From: Apostichopus japonicus
Taxonomy: Eukaryota; Echinodermata; Holothuroidea; Aspidochirotida; Stichopodidae
Direction of reading: 5' to 3'
DNA length: 64,000 bases
Assembly (NCBI RefSeq): GCF_037975245.1
Contig: NC_092571.1
Coordinates: 18,562,917-18,626,916, forward strand
The position numbers and the translations under genes were made by a program. This document shows, one piece after another, positions 42,801 to 57,800 of this stretch (position 1 is its first letter; the number at the start of each line of letters is the position of its first letter). Under the pieces are notes generated by a model that saw only the letters and a list, made by a program, of their open reading frames with translations, did no database searches and was not told the DNA's origin.

Positions 42801-45800
42801 CAGATGCCTCTGAGAACCTTTGATGTGGGACAGTCTATTCGTTTATACCTGCAATAACTCTAACAGATTCCTAACATATTAATGGTTTGGCAGTACAGAT
42901 GCCTCTAAGAACCTTGGATGTGGGACAGTCTATAGGTTTACACCTGCAATAACTCTAACAGATTTCTACCACATTAAGGGTTTGGCAGTACAGATGCCTC
43001 TGAGAACTTTTGATGTGGGACAGTCTATTCCTTTATACCTGCAATAACTCTAACAGATTCCTACCACATTAAGGGTTTGGCAGTACAGATGCCTCTAAGA
43101 ACCTTGGGTGTGGGACAGTCTATTCGTTTATACCTGCAATAACTCTAACAGATTCCTACCACATTAAGGGTTCAGCAGTACAGATGCCTTTGAGAACCTT
43201 TGATGTGGGACAGTCTATTCCTTTATACCTGCAATAACTCTAACAGATTCCTACCACATTAAGGGTTTGGCAGTACAGATGCCTTTGAGAACCTTTGATG
43301 TGGGACAGTCTATTTGTTTATACCTGCAATAACTCTAACAGATTTCTACCACATTAAGGGTTTGGCAGTACAGATGCCTTTGAGAACTTTGGGTGTGGGA
43401 CAGTCTATTTGTTTATACCTGCAATAACTCTAACAGATTCCTAACATATTACTGGTTTGGCAGTAGAGATGCCTCTGAGAACCTTAGATGTGGGACAGTC
43501 TATTCCTTTATAACTGCAATAATAGATGCCTTTGAGAACCATGACTTACTGTCAAGCAACTTGCCTTCCCTCACAAGTTAAAAGAATACAAATTGGAAAC
43601 GGGAGACAGACAAAAACAGATTACATTTCAAAATCGTCCTTCAACATATTTAAATTACACTTACAGGAGACACATTTTCATGAAAAACTGATGTTGCAAA
43701 CCATCAACTGTTGTCAAAGTGGTAGGAAACAAGAATCCACATTTAAACAATTACAGAACAAGAGTGAATAGCGACTGATTACATGCAACATCCAGAAATG
43801 CTGAAATTCTTGTGTGAATGTACATCATTTCACATAATCTGTATGAATTTTGTTAATATCAGATGTCACCTACTTTGATCCCAGAGTACCACACATCCAT
43901 TGCACAAGCTGTTTTTAAGCAACAAAGTCTTAACATTTCTTCTTTTGATTTCAGTGGGAAAGATAATATTACTGTACTGAAATCTACTTCCTGTAAGACT
44001 GGTCGATTATTTGTAAATATATTTATCTTCCAGTTATTTCCAGCTTTCCTATTCTTTACTTTTCAATACAATAACACAACATTGTGTAAAACAAGAAGCT
44101 TTGATAAAGAATCATTGACACTGATCAGAAATAAACTGCACTCTGTTCTATTTTAATATGAATAACGTCTTTCAAAACTCTTTAAATATGTTCATACAGT
44201 TGAATTATTCTGTGAAGATGATATATGGTTGTAGCAAAGAAAAGAGTCATCTTCTGTGTCATGTGCAACATGCATGTAAGTCACATTTAAAGAACGAGGC
44301 AGGATTGGATACCAAAGTTCTAATGATACTTGAAGATTTCTGCCTCATTTAATAGATCAAAAGATACAAATAAATACTGGTTTTCTTACCTTTTCCACCA
44401 TGTGGGATTTATGTGAGAAGATTACTGGCAGTGTTATGTAAGACAGTGTGATCCTTGCTACTAAATGAACGCTGCTCTAATATGTTGTTGTACATAATCA
44501 CAATGCAGATGGTTTCAAGTGTAAACTAGATCTAAACAGTCAATATATGGTAGATGGTGTAAAGAAGTCATGATCCAATTTAACCCACTTCCTCAACCTT
44601 CCATCACTGCTGCTTCATGGTATGAAATGCTCGTCTACAATCTTTATAACATAAAGAATATGTGTAGTGTAAATGGGATAAAGGAATTATATTATAATTC
44701 AAATGCTGAGTACTCAGCACTGAGTACTACTTTATACATACTAAGTTTTACTAAGTACTCCTTTACTTACTACCGAATATTACTTTATTAGAGACAGTCT
44801 GAACACAGGGACCATATTACTTAATAAGAGACAGTCTGAACACAGGGACCATATTACTTAATAAGAGACAGTCTGAACACAGGGACCATATTACTTAATA
44901 ATAGACAGTCTAAACACAGGGACCATATTACTTAATATGAGAGTCTAAACACAGGGACCATATTACTTAATAAGAGACAGTCTGAACACAGGGACCATAT
45001 TACTTAATAAGAGACAGTCTGAACACAGGGACCATATTACTTAGTAAGAGACAGTCTGAACATAGGGACCATATTACTTAATAAGAGAGTCTGAACACAG
45101 GGACCATATTACTTAATAAGAAACAGTCTGAACACAGGGACCATATTACTTAATAATAGACAGTCTGAACACAGGGATCATGTTACTTAATAAGAGACAG
45201 TCTGAACACAGGGACCATATTACTGAATAAGAGACAGTCTAAACACAGGGACCATATTACTTAATAAGAGACAGTCTGAACACAGGGACCATATTACTTA
45301 ATAATAGACAGTCTGAACACAGGGACCATGTTACTTAATAGGAGACAGTCTGAACACAGGGACCATATTACTTAATAAGAGACAGTCTGAACACAGGGAC
45401 CATATTACTTAATAAGAGAGTCTGAACACAGGGACCATATTACTTAATAAGAAACAGTCTGAACACAGGGACCATATTACTTAATAATAGACAGTCTGAA
45501 CACAGGGATCATATTACTTAATAAGAGACAGTCTGAACACAGGGACCATATTACTTAATAAGAGAACAGTCTGAACACAGGGACCATATTACTTAATAAG
45601 AGAGTCTGAACACAGGGACCATATTACTTAATAAGAGACAGTCTGAACACAGGGACCATATTACTTAATAAGAGACAGTCTGAACACAGGGACCATATTT
45701 TCAGTACAGATGCTGCAACAAACAGACATAAGACTCTTCTCATTCCAAAGTGTATTCAAATTTTTAACAATCATTCTTTTGTTTTGTATGGATTTTTCCT

Positions 45801-48800
45801 TCCCCCTTTCTGTTTTATTTTCATGGTTTAGCCGTCGTTTGCTTTGGTAAATTTTTATTTTCTTTCGTATATACTTATGTCTTGATGTACATTATTTATA
45901 AAGGCACCCATCTGTTTATCCTTTAACGGATATATAATAGCGTTGAAATCAAATTAAATCATATCCATTCCTGATTCAATTTTCTTATTTACAAAATTTA
46001 AAAGTTTCTCAATTTCCTAGCTCAGGATTAATATTCACTTGTCAAGCATTCTAAACTAATGTCACTCAAGGCCATTATGAATGCTTTATATGAAACCAAT
46101 TTCCCTTCATAATAGTCGTAGGAGAAATCGAGGTGATTGAAAATGTTTATGAATATACAGGTAAAGTTACATTCATAGTCTGAAAAAATATTAAAGTAGA
46201 CAATTTCCAAGAATGGAAATAAGTCAGTGTCTACTGAAGGAATCTGGTCTGCTTTGAATCCTCCATATGAGGAGGGGGGTAGGGGTGTGTAAGGTTCCCC
46301 CTTACTACTTCAAATTTTCATTTATTTGTATTGATTCAAAGAGCTACTGGTTGTGTTTGTCATGTACCACACAATGCACTATCACAATATTTCACTTTGT
46401 AAGTGTCGAAAAAATAGTAGTCTCAGCTTCATCGATCAATAGTAAAAGCTACAACAATATCACTTGGTGAAGCTGCATATAACACTTGGTGAAGCTACAT
46501 ATACAATATCACTTGGTGAAAGTACATTTAACACTTGGTGAAGTTACTTATGTCACTTGGTAAAGATACTTTATGCCACTTGGTGAAGCTACTTATGTCA
46601 CTTGGTGAAGCTATAAATATCACTTAGTAAAGTTATAATATCACTTGGTGAAGCAACTGATTAAAGCAAGAGCTTGGTGAAGCTACATGACTAGTTGAAG
46701 ATACATATCACTGCGTGAAGTGACATGACTAAAGTTAGAAATATATAGTTGAGACTATTATAAACTGTTCTTTGAAATTTTTAATGGAAATCTGATTTAG
46801 TCAAATACTGCTTAATATATGTGCATATATTTAACCTTGGTTTACTGCTTCGTTCCAGCATCTCTCTGCAATATGTTCGTTTAACAGACTAAACAAAACA
46901 AGTGGTACCAGACTTTATTGTTGGTATTACTGTATCTCTTGCAAACCTCTGAAACACTCTGTTTCTTTATTATCAGCCAGATTGCCTGCAACACGGTTGG
47001 ATAATTATTCATGTACTGCTTGAGTGCCGCCAGGTACAAACAAAAATCTATCCGATATACTTTAATTACAGGTAACTGCATCAATCCAGGGTGTCAACCA
47101 GAACTCAGTTAATATTTTAAGGTGATAAACACAGCGTGGCTAAGATCGTGCCTTTATTTTCCTTTCTTTATTTTCGGAGGATATATTGCTTCCAGGTTCA
47201 AGCCAGGGAGAAAAAGAGACAGCTGAAGACACAGTCTCCATCGATCACAATTAGATGAGGAGAGAGATCCGGTAACAGGATACCTCCGCACAAACTGATA
47301 AAGTCGACCAATTCCCTGAGAGCAGGTTGCCTCTGAGAATGTCTCATGATGTCTTTGAATATTACAACATCAAAGAATATCTACTGCAGCAGCTACAGTA
47401 GGAGAAGCCAGTGTATAAAGTTCAACACAACTAAAAACATTAATTGTCATAAATATTCAAACTATATCAAAGATGTAATATAACTTTGAGCAAACATAAA
47501 TGTTGTCTGGTTCCACAAAGACAAAAGATGAACACTTTGAGTGGGATCTACATGTAATAGTATAATTCAACATAATCAGGATAAACACATTTCTTGTATT
47601 TCCCACATATGCAGTATTTCCATTTTTTGTAGGTTTATCTGTTACGTATATCTGTGAGTACTGACATCTAAGATGTTTTCTTATGAAGGCCATGAGAACT
47701 GAACTTTAAATGTATGAGGGAGGGGCATGAGAACTGAACTTTAAATGTATGAGGGAGGGGCATGAGAACTGAAATTTAAATGTATGAGGGAGGGGCATGA
47801 GAACTGAAATTTAAATGTATAAGGGAGGGGCATGAGAACTGAAATTTAAATGTATGAGGGAGGGGCATGAGAACTGAAATTAAAATGTATGAGGGAGGGG
47901 CATGAGAACTGAAATTTAAATGTATACCAATGAGGGAGGGGCATGAGAACTGAACTACAGTATTTACCAACGAGGGAGGGGCATGAGAACTGAAATTTAA
48001 ATGTATGAAGGAGGGACATGAGAACTGAAATTTTAATGTATGAGGGAGGGGCATGAGAACTGAAATTTAAATGTATGAGGGAGGGGCATGAGACCTGAAA
48101 TTTAAATGTATAAGGGAGAGGCATGAGAACTGAAATTTAAATGTTTACCAATGAGGGAGGGGCATGAGAACTGAAATATAGTATTTACCAATGACGGAGG
48201 GGCATGAGAACTGAAATTTAAAAGTATAAGGGAGGGGCATGAGAACTGAAATTTAAATGTATGAGGGAGGGGCATGAGAACTGAAATTTAAATGTATGAG
48301 GGAGGGGCATGAGAACTGAAATTTAAATGTATGAGGGAGGGGCATGAGAACTGAAATTTAAATGTATGAGGGAAAGGCATGAGAACTGAAATTTAAATGT
48401 ATGAGGGAGGGGCATGAGAACTGAAATTTAAATGTTTACCAATGAGGGAGGGGCATGAGAACTGAAATTTAAATGTTTACCAATGAGAGAGGGCCATGAG
48501 AACTGAAATTTAAATGTTTACCAAAGAGGGAGGGTCATGAGAACTGAAAAGTTAGCATGTATCATGCCCCACAATGATTGTATAGGCTTCTTCAATTATA
48601 TTCTACATGCACATTGGTTTTTCAGATGAAGTTTATGTCATGGTTAAACAGTTTGAGAATTCAATATACTGATCCACCAGTCTGTACGGTCACTCAATGC
48701 TGGTACAAAAATGGATCCAGTCTAAGTCTATGTTAAAATGTATTTTACATGGCTTACTTAGTGATTTCATGGAAAACTGAGAAAAATCATGCAAATTATT

Positions 48801-51800
48801 TATAATAGAAAGCATATTGCAATTTTAAGCTTTACTTAAGCCAGCTTACAACTTAAACACAACCCTCACCTTCAGGTAAAAATATACAAGCCATATTTCC
48901 CTATCCTTAGACTTATCTTGAGCAGACCAGCTATACTCATATACCAAAAAAAAAGCTATTTTTAGCAAATAGAAATATTTATTTTTTCATCTGCCTAATG
49001 CTTCACATTATTTTGCTTCCCCCTTAGTATCTTTTGGTACATCTATAGTATAACCTGAGAAAGTTTATTATAAATAATAGTATCCGATTCCTTTTCATTT
49101 CATGCTTTTTAATCCATCTCTCCTTACCATTACAATTTCAAGGCCTTAAATTAATCATTGACGTAAAAGTGATTTGTGACTTTTTAAAACAACCATAAAC
49201 CATTCTTGCAGAGTGACTGCGAATGGTAGTGAAGTAGCTACCTAAAAGCTGCTTTTACACAGTAAGATGAATCCCGAACAGGCATTGATTCAACATTGGA
49301 GTCCCACGCACTTTGACATGATTTTAAGTCTAGATACACAATCATTGTTTTTATTGTTGAGAACATGCTGTTCAGGTGCCTAAATTCTCTATTTTATTCA
49401 GAGTTCAGAGATTGCCTGTTGTACATTGGTTCAAGTCTCATTGTATGCATTCAATCTCAAAACGTTTTGTTCTTGCTACTTTTTAGTGAATAAACAATAC
49501 AATACAGTCTTTGCCAAAGTTTTGATCCATTCCCAGTTCAAGTGAATGAAAAATGCAAACAACAACATTGTTGACTATCTTTGTTTGGGCAGATGCATTG
49601 ACTTTCCATTCATGACTGTACAGTAGGCTCAAAATTTAACTTTCCTCCTCGGTTGTAAAATCACATATTAAGCTCTAGAGGAGAAAGAAGAGGAGGAGAA
49701 AGAAGGGAAGTAGGAGGAAGATTGGAGGGATGCCTTAAGAATGGTCTCCTTGTGGTTATATTTACCAATAAGAATAATAGTTCTTTCTTCAAATCAATGG
49801 CCTCATAGTCCTTTGAATAGATAGCAAGGGTTATCTCCCCAATCATTTTAATGAGGTTAAAATGATTGGATATCCTGAAAATGACCTAACAATCCCAATC
49901 TCAGAAGAAGCTTATAATCATATATGACATCATTACTTCCTGAATCAAAGTCAAATGAGTACTTCATTGATATTGCTGAAAGAATGACAGAGCTGGCTAG
50001 TGTCCGTCCATATTGGTCAAAATTTAAAAGGGAGATAAGTTTATTGCCACACCATGAACCAAAGCACATAATAGGAATATACATCTGCCCAAATCAGGCT
50101 AAATATGGATGTACCAAATCTTTTATTCATTGAACTTAAATACTGAAAGCAACAAAAACATCAGATGAGAAAATATGTATGTTAATGTAATGATATATTT
50201 GTTATCATCATTGAACTGGTGCAACTATGAAAGTAAATCTTCAGCTCTGTGTGAGCATAAAGTGAAGAGTTTGTGACAGTAACACAGAAGTACATATCAT
50301 CTACATCTAGTAAATGACAATGGGTCTTGTTTAGGGTCATTTGTAAGATCATCATTATTACCCCCAGATATGCTAGACAGTGAAGAGTTTGTGACAGTAA
50401 CACAGAGGTACATAGCATCTACATCTAGTAAATGACAATGGGTCTTGTTTAGGGTCATTTGTAAGATCATCATTATTACCCCCAGATATGCTAGACAGTG
50501 AAGAGTTTGTGGCAGTAACACAGAGGTACATAGCATCTACATCTAGTAAATGACAATAGGTCTTGTTTAGGGTCATTTGTAAGATCATCATTATTACCCC
50601 CAGATATGCTAGACAGTCAGCTAAGGGCACCAGCTGTACTCAAACATCCCTAAGTATTTAACTGTCACTCTCAAAGCAGGTACTGTACAACAACTGAGAA
50701 ATTTAATTATCTATTCTAAAACTACTGTACTCAATGGCCCAAACCTACAGGAAAGTACTTTTGAAAACATCTAGCAAATAATGGCCAGCTAAAATTTGGG
50801 GTCAATACTGAAATCTTTAAAGAAAATTAAAAATCCAAAGAGGTGAGAGCTTTGTGAAGACCTTTATTTATTTGTTTTCAATGTAGTAATATTGCTCTCA
50901 TGTTTCATACATACACTGTTTAATAACTGTCAATAGTGAATCTTCTCTGCCATTCTCATATCAGAAGATATTGGATTGGCATGCCACTATAAATGTCATT
51001 ATCTACTACTGTTTGGATACAACAGTTTGGGAGTCGATCTTGCACTCATTGCTGCAATATGATGATAATTTACAGTCATCTTCAGTTTGCTGACCTATCT
51101 AAGCAGGAAGAGGGGATGAATTAACCATGGTGATAAAACCTGGTAGTTACAGCAATAAAACTAACAAATCTCATCTGTTATGGCAATACCACACAACTGA
51201 CCAATCAGATGCAAGCTGTATAAACAGGATATTAGCATGACTGCATACCAATATGACTCACATGACATTTCTTAGTAAACTGTTTCTGTGTTAGTAGTGT
51301 CACACCAATCTAAGCTCCAAGATCAATGGTGTAAGCCACAATTGCTACCTGTTTAAGTTGTAAAAGTTTGTTGGATTTGAATGCCATTTTGACATGATGT
51401 CATGATCCCTTCAACAAAAACTTGTCCACACTACATCTGTTACAGGGTGAACAGTGCCACATAAATAACAAAACCATTACAGGGTGAACAGTGCCACATA
51501 AACAGCAAACCCATTACAGGATGAACAGTGCCACATAAACAACAAAACCATTACAGGGTGAACAGTGCCACATAAACAACAAACCCATTACAGGGTGAAC
51601 AGTGCCACATAAACAGCAAACCCATTACAGGGTGAACAGTGCCACATAAACAACAAACCCATTACAGGGTGAACAGTGCCACATAAACAACAAACCCATT
51701 ACAGGGTGAACAGTGCCACATAAACAACAAAACCATTACAGGGTGAACAGTGCCACATAAATAACAAACCCATTACAGGGTGAACAGTGCCACATAACCA

Positions 51801-54800
51801 ACAAACCCCTTACAGGGTGAACAGTGCCACATAAACAACAAAACCATTACAGGGTGAACAGTGCCACATAAACAACAAACCCCTTACAGGGTGAACAGTG
51901 CCACATAAACAACATTTAACCATTACAGGGTGAACAGTGCCACATAACCAACAAACCCCTTACAGGGTGAACAGTGCCACATAAACAACAAAACACATTA
52001 CAGGGTGAACAGTGCCACATAAACAACAAACCCATTACAGGGTGAACAGTGCCACATAAACAGCAAAACCATTACAGGGTGAACAGTGCCACATAAACAA
52101 CAAACCCATTACAGGGTGAACAGTGCCACATAAACAACATTTAACCATTACAGGGTGAACAGTGCCACATAAACAACAAACCCATTACAGGGTGAACAGT
52201 GCCACATAACCAACAAACCCCTTACAGGATGAACAGTGCCACATAAACAACAAAACACATTACAGGGTGAACAGTGCCACATAAACAACAAACCCATTAC
52301 AGGGTGAACAGTGTCACATAAACAACAAACCCATTTGTTGTATTTGTGCAGATATAAAGCACAAGAAACTGAACTAACCATTAGCTCATAAATTGAATCT
52401 TTACTACAGGCAATATTTCTTTAGCCAATAACATATAGTTAATGAATGGCTGTAATCAATAATACACCAGTGAATGTGATGCTTCTCAAAAAATTTCCCA
52501 CCAATAGGTAGATCTTTTCATGCAACATATTTTTAGATCTAATTTATTATTCATTTCTTCCAATACTCTCACTTCTAAGGTCTTACTCAAGAAACACATA
52601 TCACTAACATTCCAAATTCAAACCTCAACTGTTCAGAAAGGAAAATGATACAAGTATACTGTATTCCATCTACACTGATTTTTTACCTAATTATGATAAT
52701 CTGCTGAAATTCCCCCAGACACAACAAAAGCACTAGATATGCACAGTGTACAAGAGGATGGTTCATTACACATCTTGTCAATGTTACCGAAGATAATAAG
52801 AAAGAAAGACATGCTTCCATTAAGTCATAATTTATTCCCTACGTAAAAGCTTGGATTCAAACTGCCAGCGCACAGTATCTTGGAAGATCGCTCACGTAAG
52901 AAAGCAAGCACTAACGTCACAGCTTGTTATAGTGACTTCCCTGTGTAGTGCAGACTTCGTGATTGTTCTTTACATAGTTCCACCTTCTGGGATGAGAATC
53001 AGGTTGCACTGGTAATTACAGGAAATAAACACCAGACAGCACCTAGAGTGTCCTATTAAATTCATGCCTGTCAACACACTGAAACACTTTGCAGAAAACA
53101 GTTTCCAAGTTTTTCCTTCAGTTTGTGCAAAATATTTTGAAAAATAGTTAAATGTTGTTCTCATAACCGTCTCTAAGGGAACCATTTTCCAAATTTGATT
53201 GTCAAAGAAAAAGTAAAACTGATTTTCAAGCAGTGATAACATAAATCAAAAGCAACTATGACCAAGCCAACAGTTGACAAATCTTTTGGAAATAGAGACA
53301 AATTATATAAAGTTTAGTCATTCATTAGCGACACCTTGTTACAATTTGCAGATGTAAATACTAACTGGTGATTATATCAGGAAAGGAAAACGTTTAGTGG
53401 TTCTGATGACCAAAGATATTCATGGTGTGGAAAGCCATGTATGTTATTATTCACGAACTTGGGCACACTAAAAATGAAGAGGGATTATCTATTGACTAAT
53501 GTAGCAACATGTACAGAAAGGTCTATGACATTGTATAAAAACAGATATATGCATGAATATTAATGAGGTCAAATTGTATGATCTCATATTCCATGCATCC
53601 ATATACATTGTATTATCCAAGTACTGTACATGTATAAAGCTAATTAGGCATACTATTTCAAAGATATCTGATTAAGAATTTTATGTTTACTGATTAATAT
53701 TCATGATACAGTATGCACACATAAAACAACACGGTTGACTGTATGAAATGTAGTGTGACAAACCTGTATGCCAAGGATGAAACCATGAAATATTTGTTCT
53801 AGTCTTGCGTTTAAAATGAATTTCTTGCAATTAGATGAATTTTAATGACATTAAATTGGAGAACATCATGAAAATGTGCCTTTTTTGTACCAACATCACC
53901 ACATCAGTATGAACTAAATTTTACGTTAAGCCCTGCCTATTTAATATTAAGTTTGCAAGTTTTTAAGATTACTGTTCCAGTTCATTAGCTTACAGGTATT
54001 TAGACACTGACAGACCTTTAAATAGTTGAGCTACCTCACAGTAGATGCTCATCTTGTGACAGCTGGCTGTTTCTGAGCTACTAGTAAGCTGACAACCAGA
54101 TTAGTTACTAGCACTGGTCAGGAGTATTAAAGTGGATTGACTTACCAATCCTCGGTTTACAGATAAATACAGTAGTTGGCACCAGTTTCTACTGACTGGG
54201 GTAGTCTTGGTTAAAGACATTTGTAAATATTGTATCGACTTTGCCTTTCATCATTGCTTTGACATTTGTTCTCAAGTGGCGATAATTGCTATAGAGGGCG
54301 CTCATCTAGTGAAATGTACCCTCCCGAGTATTTGTTCATTTCAAACATTTATTGGGTAAAATTTCCATGGCGTGGGGCACTTGTCTTTCCTTAGGGGCCA
54401 CAATATATAACATTCTATCATCTTCATTCTCATTCTTCTCATTCTCATTCTCATTCTTCATCTTCATCCTATCATCTTCTTTAAACCGATCATCTTTCCC
54501 TGGACTTACAATAAAATCTTCCTTTCTGCTTTAAATGTGTAAAATTATCATTGACATTACTTGGCAGAGATTGTTTTTTTTCTTCCTTCTTTTCAGAAGT
54601 TGCTCCTAGTTCAGTGAATTGAGCTGCTTGGCAAAACGGCTGTCCATAATCCAAGGTTATATTCCACTTCCAAAGGTAAAGTGAGAATTTCTCTTGCCTG
54701 GAGACATTGTTCGTTTCCATGGAAACCACACAATAATAAAGCACTTCGTCAAGTGGCTGCTTCAATAGAGACATTTCAGTGACAAAAAAACTTTGCAGAA

Positions 54801-57800
54801 ATTTTAAATTCAATATTTCAGCTTAGGGCAACTTGGATTAAGCAGTTGAACACTTTGTAAACTATACACACTTTCTGCATTTAGCTTTGCAGCGTACACA
54901 CTAGTATTGTTATTGAATCAGTTGGATCCAACCATAATGCACTATCCAACCCTTGTACACTATCATTAGGAATAAGAATTATCCAACCATAATGCACTAT
55001 CATAAGAAATCAGTCATATCCAATCATAATGCAATATCATTAGGAATCAAATTTATCCAACCATAATGCATTATCATAAGAAATCAGTCTTATGCAACCA
55101 TAATGCACAATTATTCAGAGCCAGACTTATCCAACCATAATGCACATTCATAAGGAATCAGTATTATTCCATCACAATGCACTATCATTTAGGAATCAGT
55201 ATTATCCAACCATCATACACTATCATAAGGAATCAGTATTATCCAACCATAATGCACAATCATTATAAGTAATCAGTCATATCCAATCATAATGCACTAT
55301 CATTAAGAATCAGACTTATCCAACCATAATGCACAGTTATCATAAGGAATCATTATTATCCAACTATCATAACAATCATAAGTAATCAGTCTAATGCAAT
55401 CATAATGCACTATCATAAGTACGCAGTCTAATGCAATCATAAAGTTCTATCATTAGGAATTAGTCTTTTCCAACCATAATGCACTATTATTGGAAATTAT
55501 CCAACCATAATGCACTCTCATTAGGAATTAGTCTTATCCGATCATAATGCACTATCATTAGGAATTAGTCTTTGCAACCATAATGCACTATCATTAGGAA
55601 TTAGTCTTTTCCAACCATAATGCACTATTATTGGAAATTATCCAACCATAATGCACTTTCATTAAGAATTAGTCTTATCCAATCATGATGCACTTTCATC
55701 AGGAATTAGTCTTATCCAATCATAATGCACTATCATTAGGAATTAGTCTTTGCAACCATAATGCACTATCATTAGGAGTAAGCTTAATATATAAGGAGGT
55801 CAAGACATTTACTCGTGCATGTGCCCAATTAATACTTTGAAGAACAGTTACTTCATTAGTAAACGAAGGAGATAATTTCATTTTCTCAATCTTTACAAAC
55901 TGGCCAAATACTTGGCAAAAAGTATATTGTCATGACTGTGAGATTTTAGTAAATATTAGTACCAAAAAAGACCATGGGGATGGGATCCTGTTTGGTCGTG
56001 ATTACAATAGAATACATAATCAGGTCTTAAAATTATAACAAATATGAAAGTACATGCAATGTGAGTAGGAAAGTGATAAAAGAAGCCACATGTTAAGGTG
56101 AATCAATGATAGATTATGACTTGATAGATACTGTAGATTGTAGCAGAGATTTGAACTCCAGAAGGATTGCAAACTCTTCTGTCTGAATGTTGAAAACTTT
56201 CAACACTTTCATTTGAAGATGAATCACTGAGAGAAATTGATGAATGAAATTGTATTATAGAAATGTGCTAGGAACCTGCCAATGCCAGCAATAACTGCTG
56301 CAGTAGGATGAAATGATGCTCAGGATGTGTTAACAAAGAAACTTCAATGTGAAGTTAATTTCCTTTAGTAAATGTAACAGCTAATGGACAAGTAGATTAG
56401 ATGATGGAATATATTTGACATAAATATTTTAATTTCCTTAAAAGAAATCTGTTGACAGGGCTGACTATCCAGTGGCCTTATTCAAGCATGATTCAATAAA
56501 TCTGAGTGTTATTATCATTGTATGGGGATGGGATCCTGTTTGGTCGTGATTACAATAGAATACATAATCAGGTCTTAAAATTATAACAAATATGAAAGTA
56601 CATGCAATGTGAGTAGGAAAGTGATAAAAGAAGCCACATGTTAAGGTGAATCAATGATAGATAATGACTTGATAGATAGATTGTAGCAGAGATTTGAACT
56701 CCAGAAGGATTGCAAACTCTTCTGTCTGAATGTTGAAAACTTTCAACACTTTCATTTGAAGATGAATCACTGAGAGAAATTGATGAATGAGATTGTATTA
56801 TAGAAATGTGCTAGGAACCTGCCAATGCCAGCAAAAACTGCTGCAGTAGGATGAAATGATGCTCAGGATGTGTTAACAAAGAGACTTCAATGTGAAGTTA
56901 ATTTCCTTTAGTAAATGTAACAGCTAATGGACAAGTAGATTAGATGATGGAATATATTTGACATAAATATTTTAATTTCCTTAAAAGAAATCTGTTGACA
57001 GGGCTGACTATCCAGTGGCCTTATTCAAGCATGATTCAATAAATCTGAGTGTTATTGGTGTAACCCTGGTGTCATGAATGACACAGTGGGTTTGTTGTTT
57101 TCACTTGCTAGTAGAAGCAGTTTCTGTCCATAGTGTAGATAGGTTTAATTAAAAAGAGTAAACAGATACTTCCTGCCTCTGCTGAGTATATTGCAGATTA
57201 GTGATGGTTATTTTACTTTCACAAAGCTTTTTTGTATGTATCCTTGCTACTTATCTCTTCTGAGATAAACTGAGCCTGCTAGACAATAGCGCTTGTGGTT
57301 TATACCTGGGACAATAGTATTTAGAGTCACAGTGTATGGTGGGAAAGGGTTACAAAATAGCCCAGTGCTGGGGAAAGGGAAGGCACATGGTGACATGAAT
57401 ATTTATAGGAACTAATCCATCATGTAATTACTGATTGGTCATCTTATTAGTTGGTCAACGGGATCTTTGCTAGAAGTAACCAATAGGATGAGGGGAAGCC
57501 ATGTGGCCTAGAGTTGTTGTCACATAGTTCTGGTAACATTGTATCTTGATATAGTTAGAGTTCGATTCTTCACCTGGAGAGAGCAAGACTTCTCTTGCTT
57601 GATCTATTGTACTTATAATATTTTTATTAAAGGAAAAAGTGTTGTATAAATAGGGAGTTTTGAAGATGTTCATCATGTAAAGTTATATTCTTAAATTATG
57701 ATGAGAATGTCATATTAGTATCTTTGTGGCCACTGTTCTGGATCTTGCCGAGATGGTTACCATGGACTTTTCATATTTTACTTAATTGCTGTTCTTGGAG

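Noticed and set aside
43526-44791. Cluster of plus-strand frames as a separate gene
   Set aside because: Short, unrelated peptides with no recognisable domain, no shared splice phases and AT-rich codon use.
44792-45702. Regular 37-bp repeats resembling a CRISPR array
   Set aside because: The whole unit repeats with no unique spacers, and the context is an animal intron. The same applies to the other arrays.
49924-50133. 69-codon plus frame with protein-like composition
   Set aside because: No family recognised, no flanking splice signals, and antisense to another open frame in the same place.
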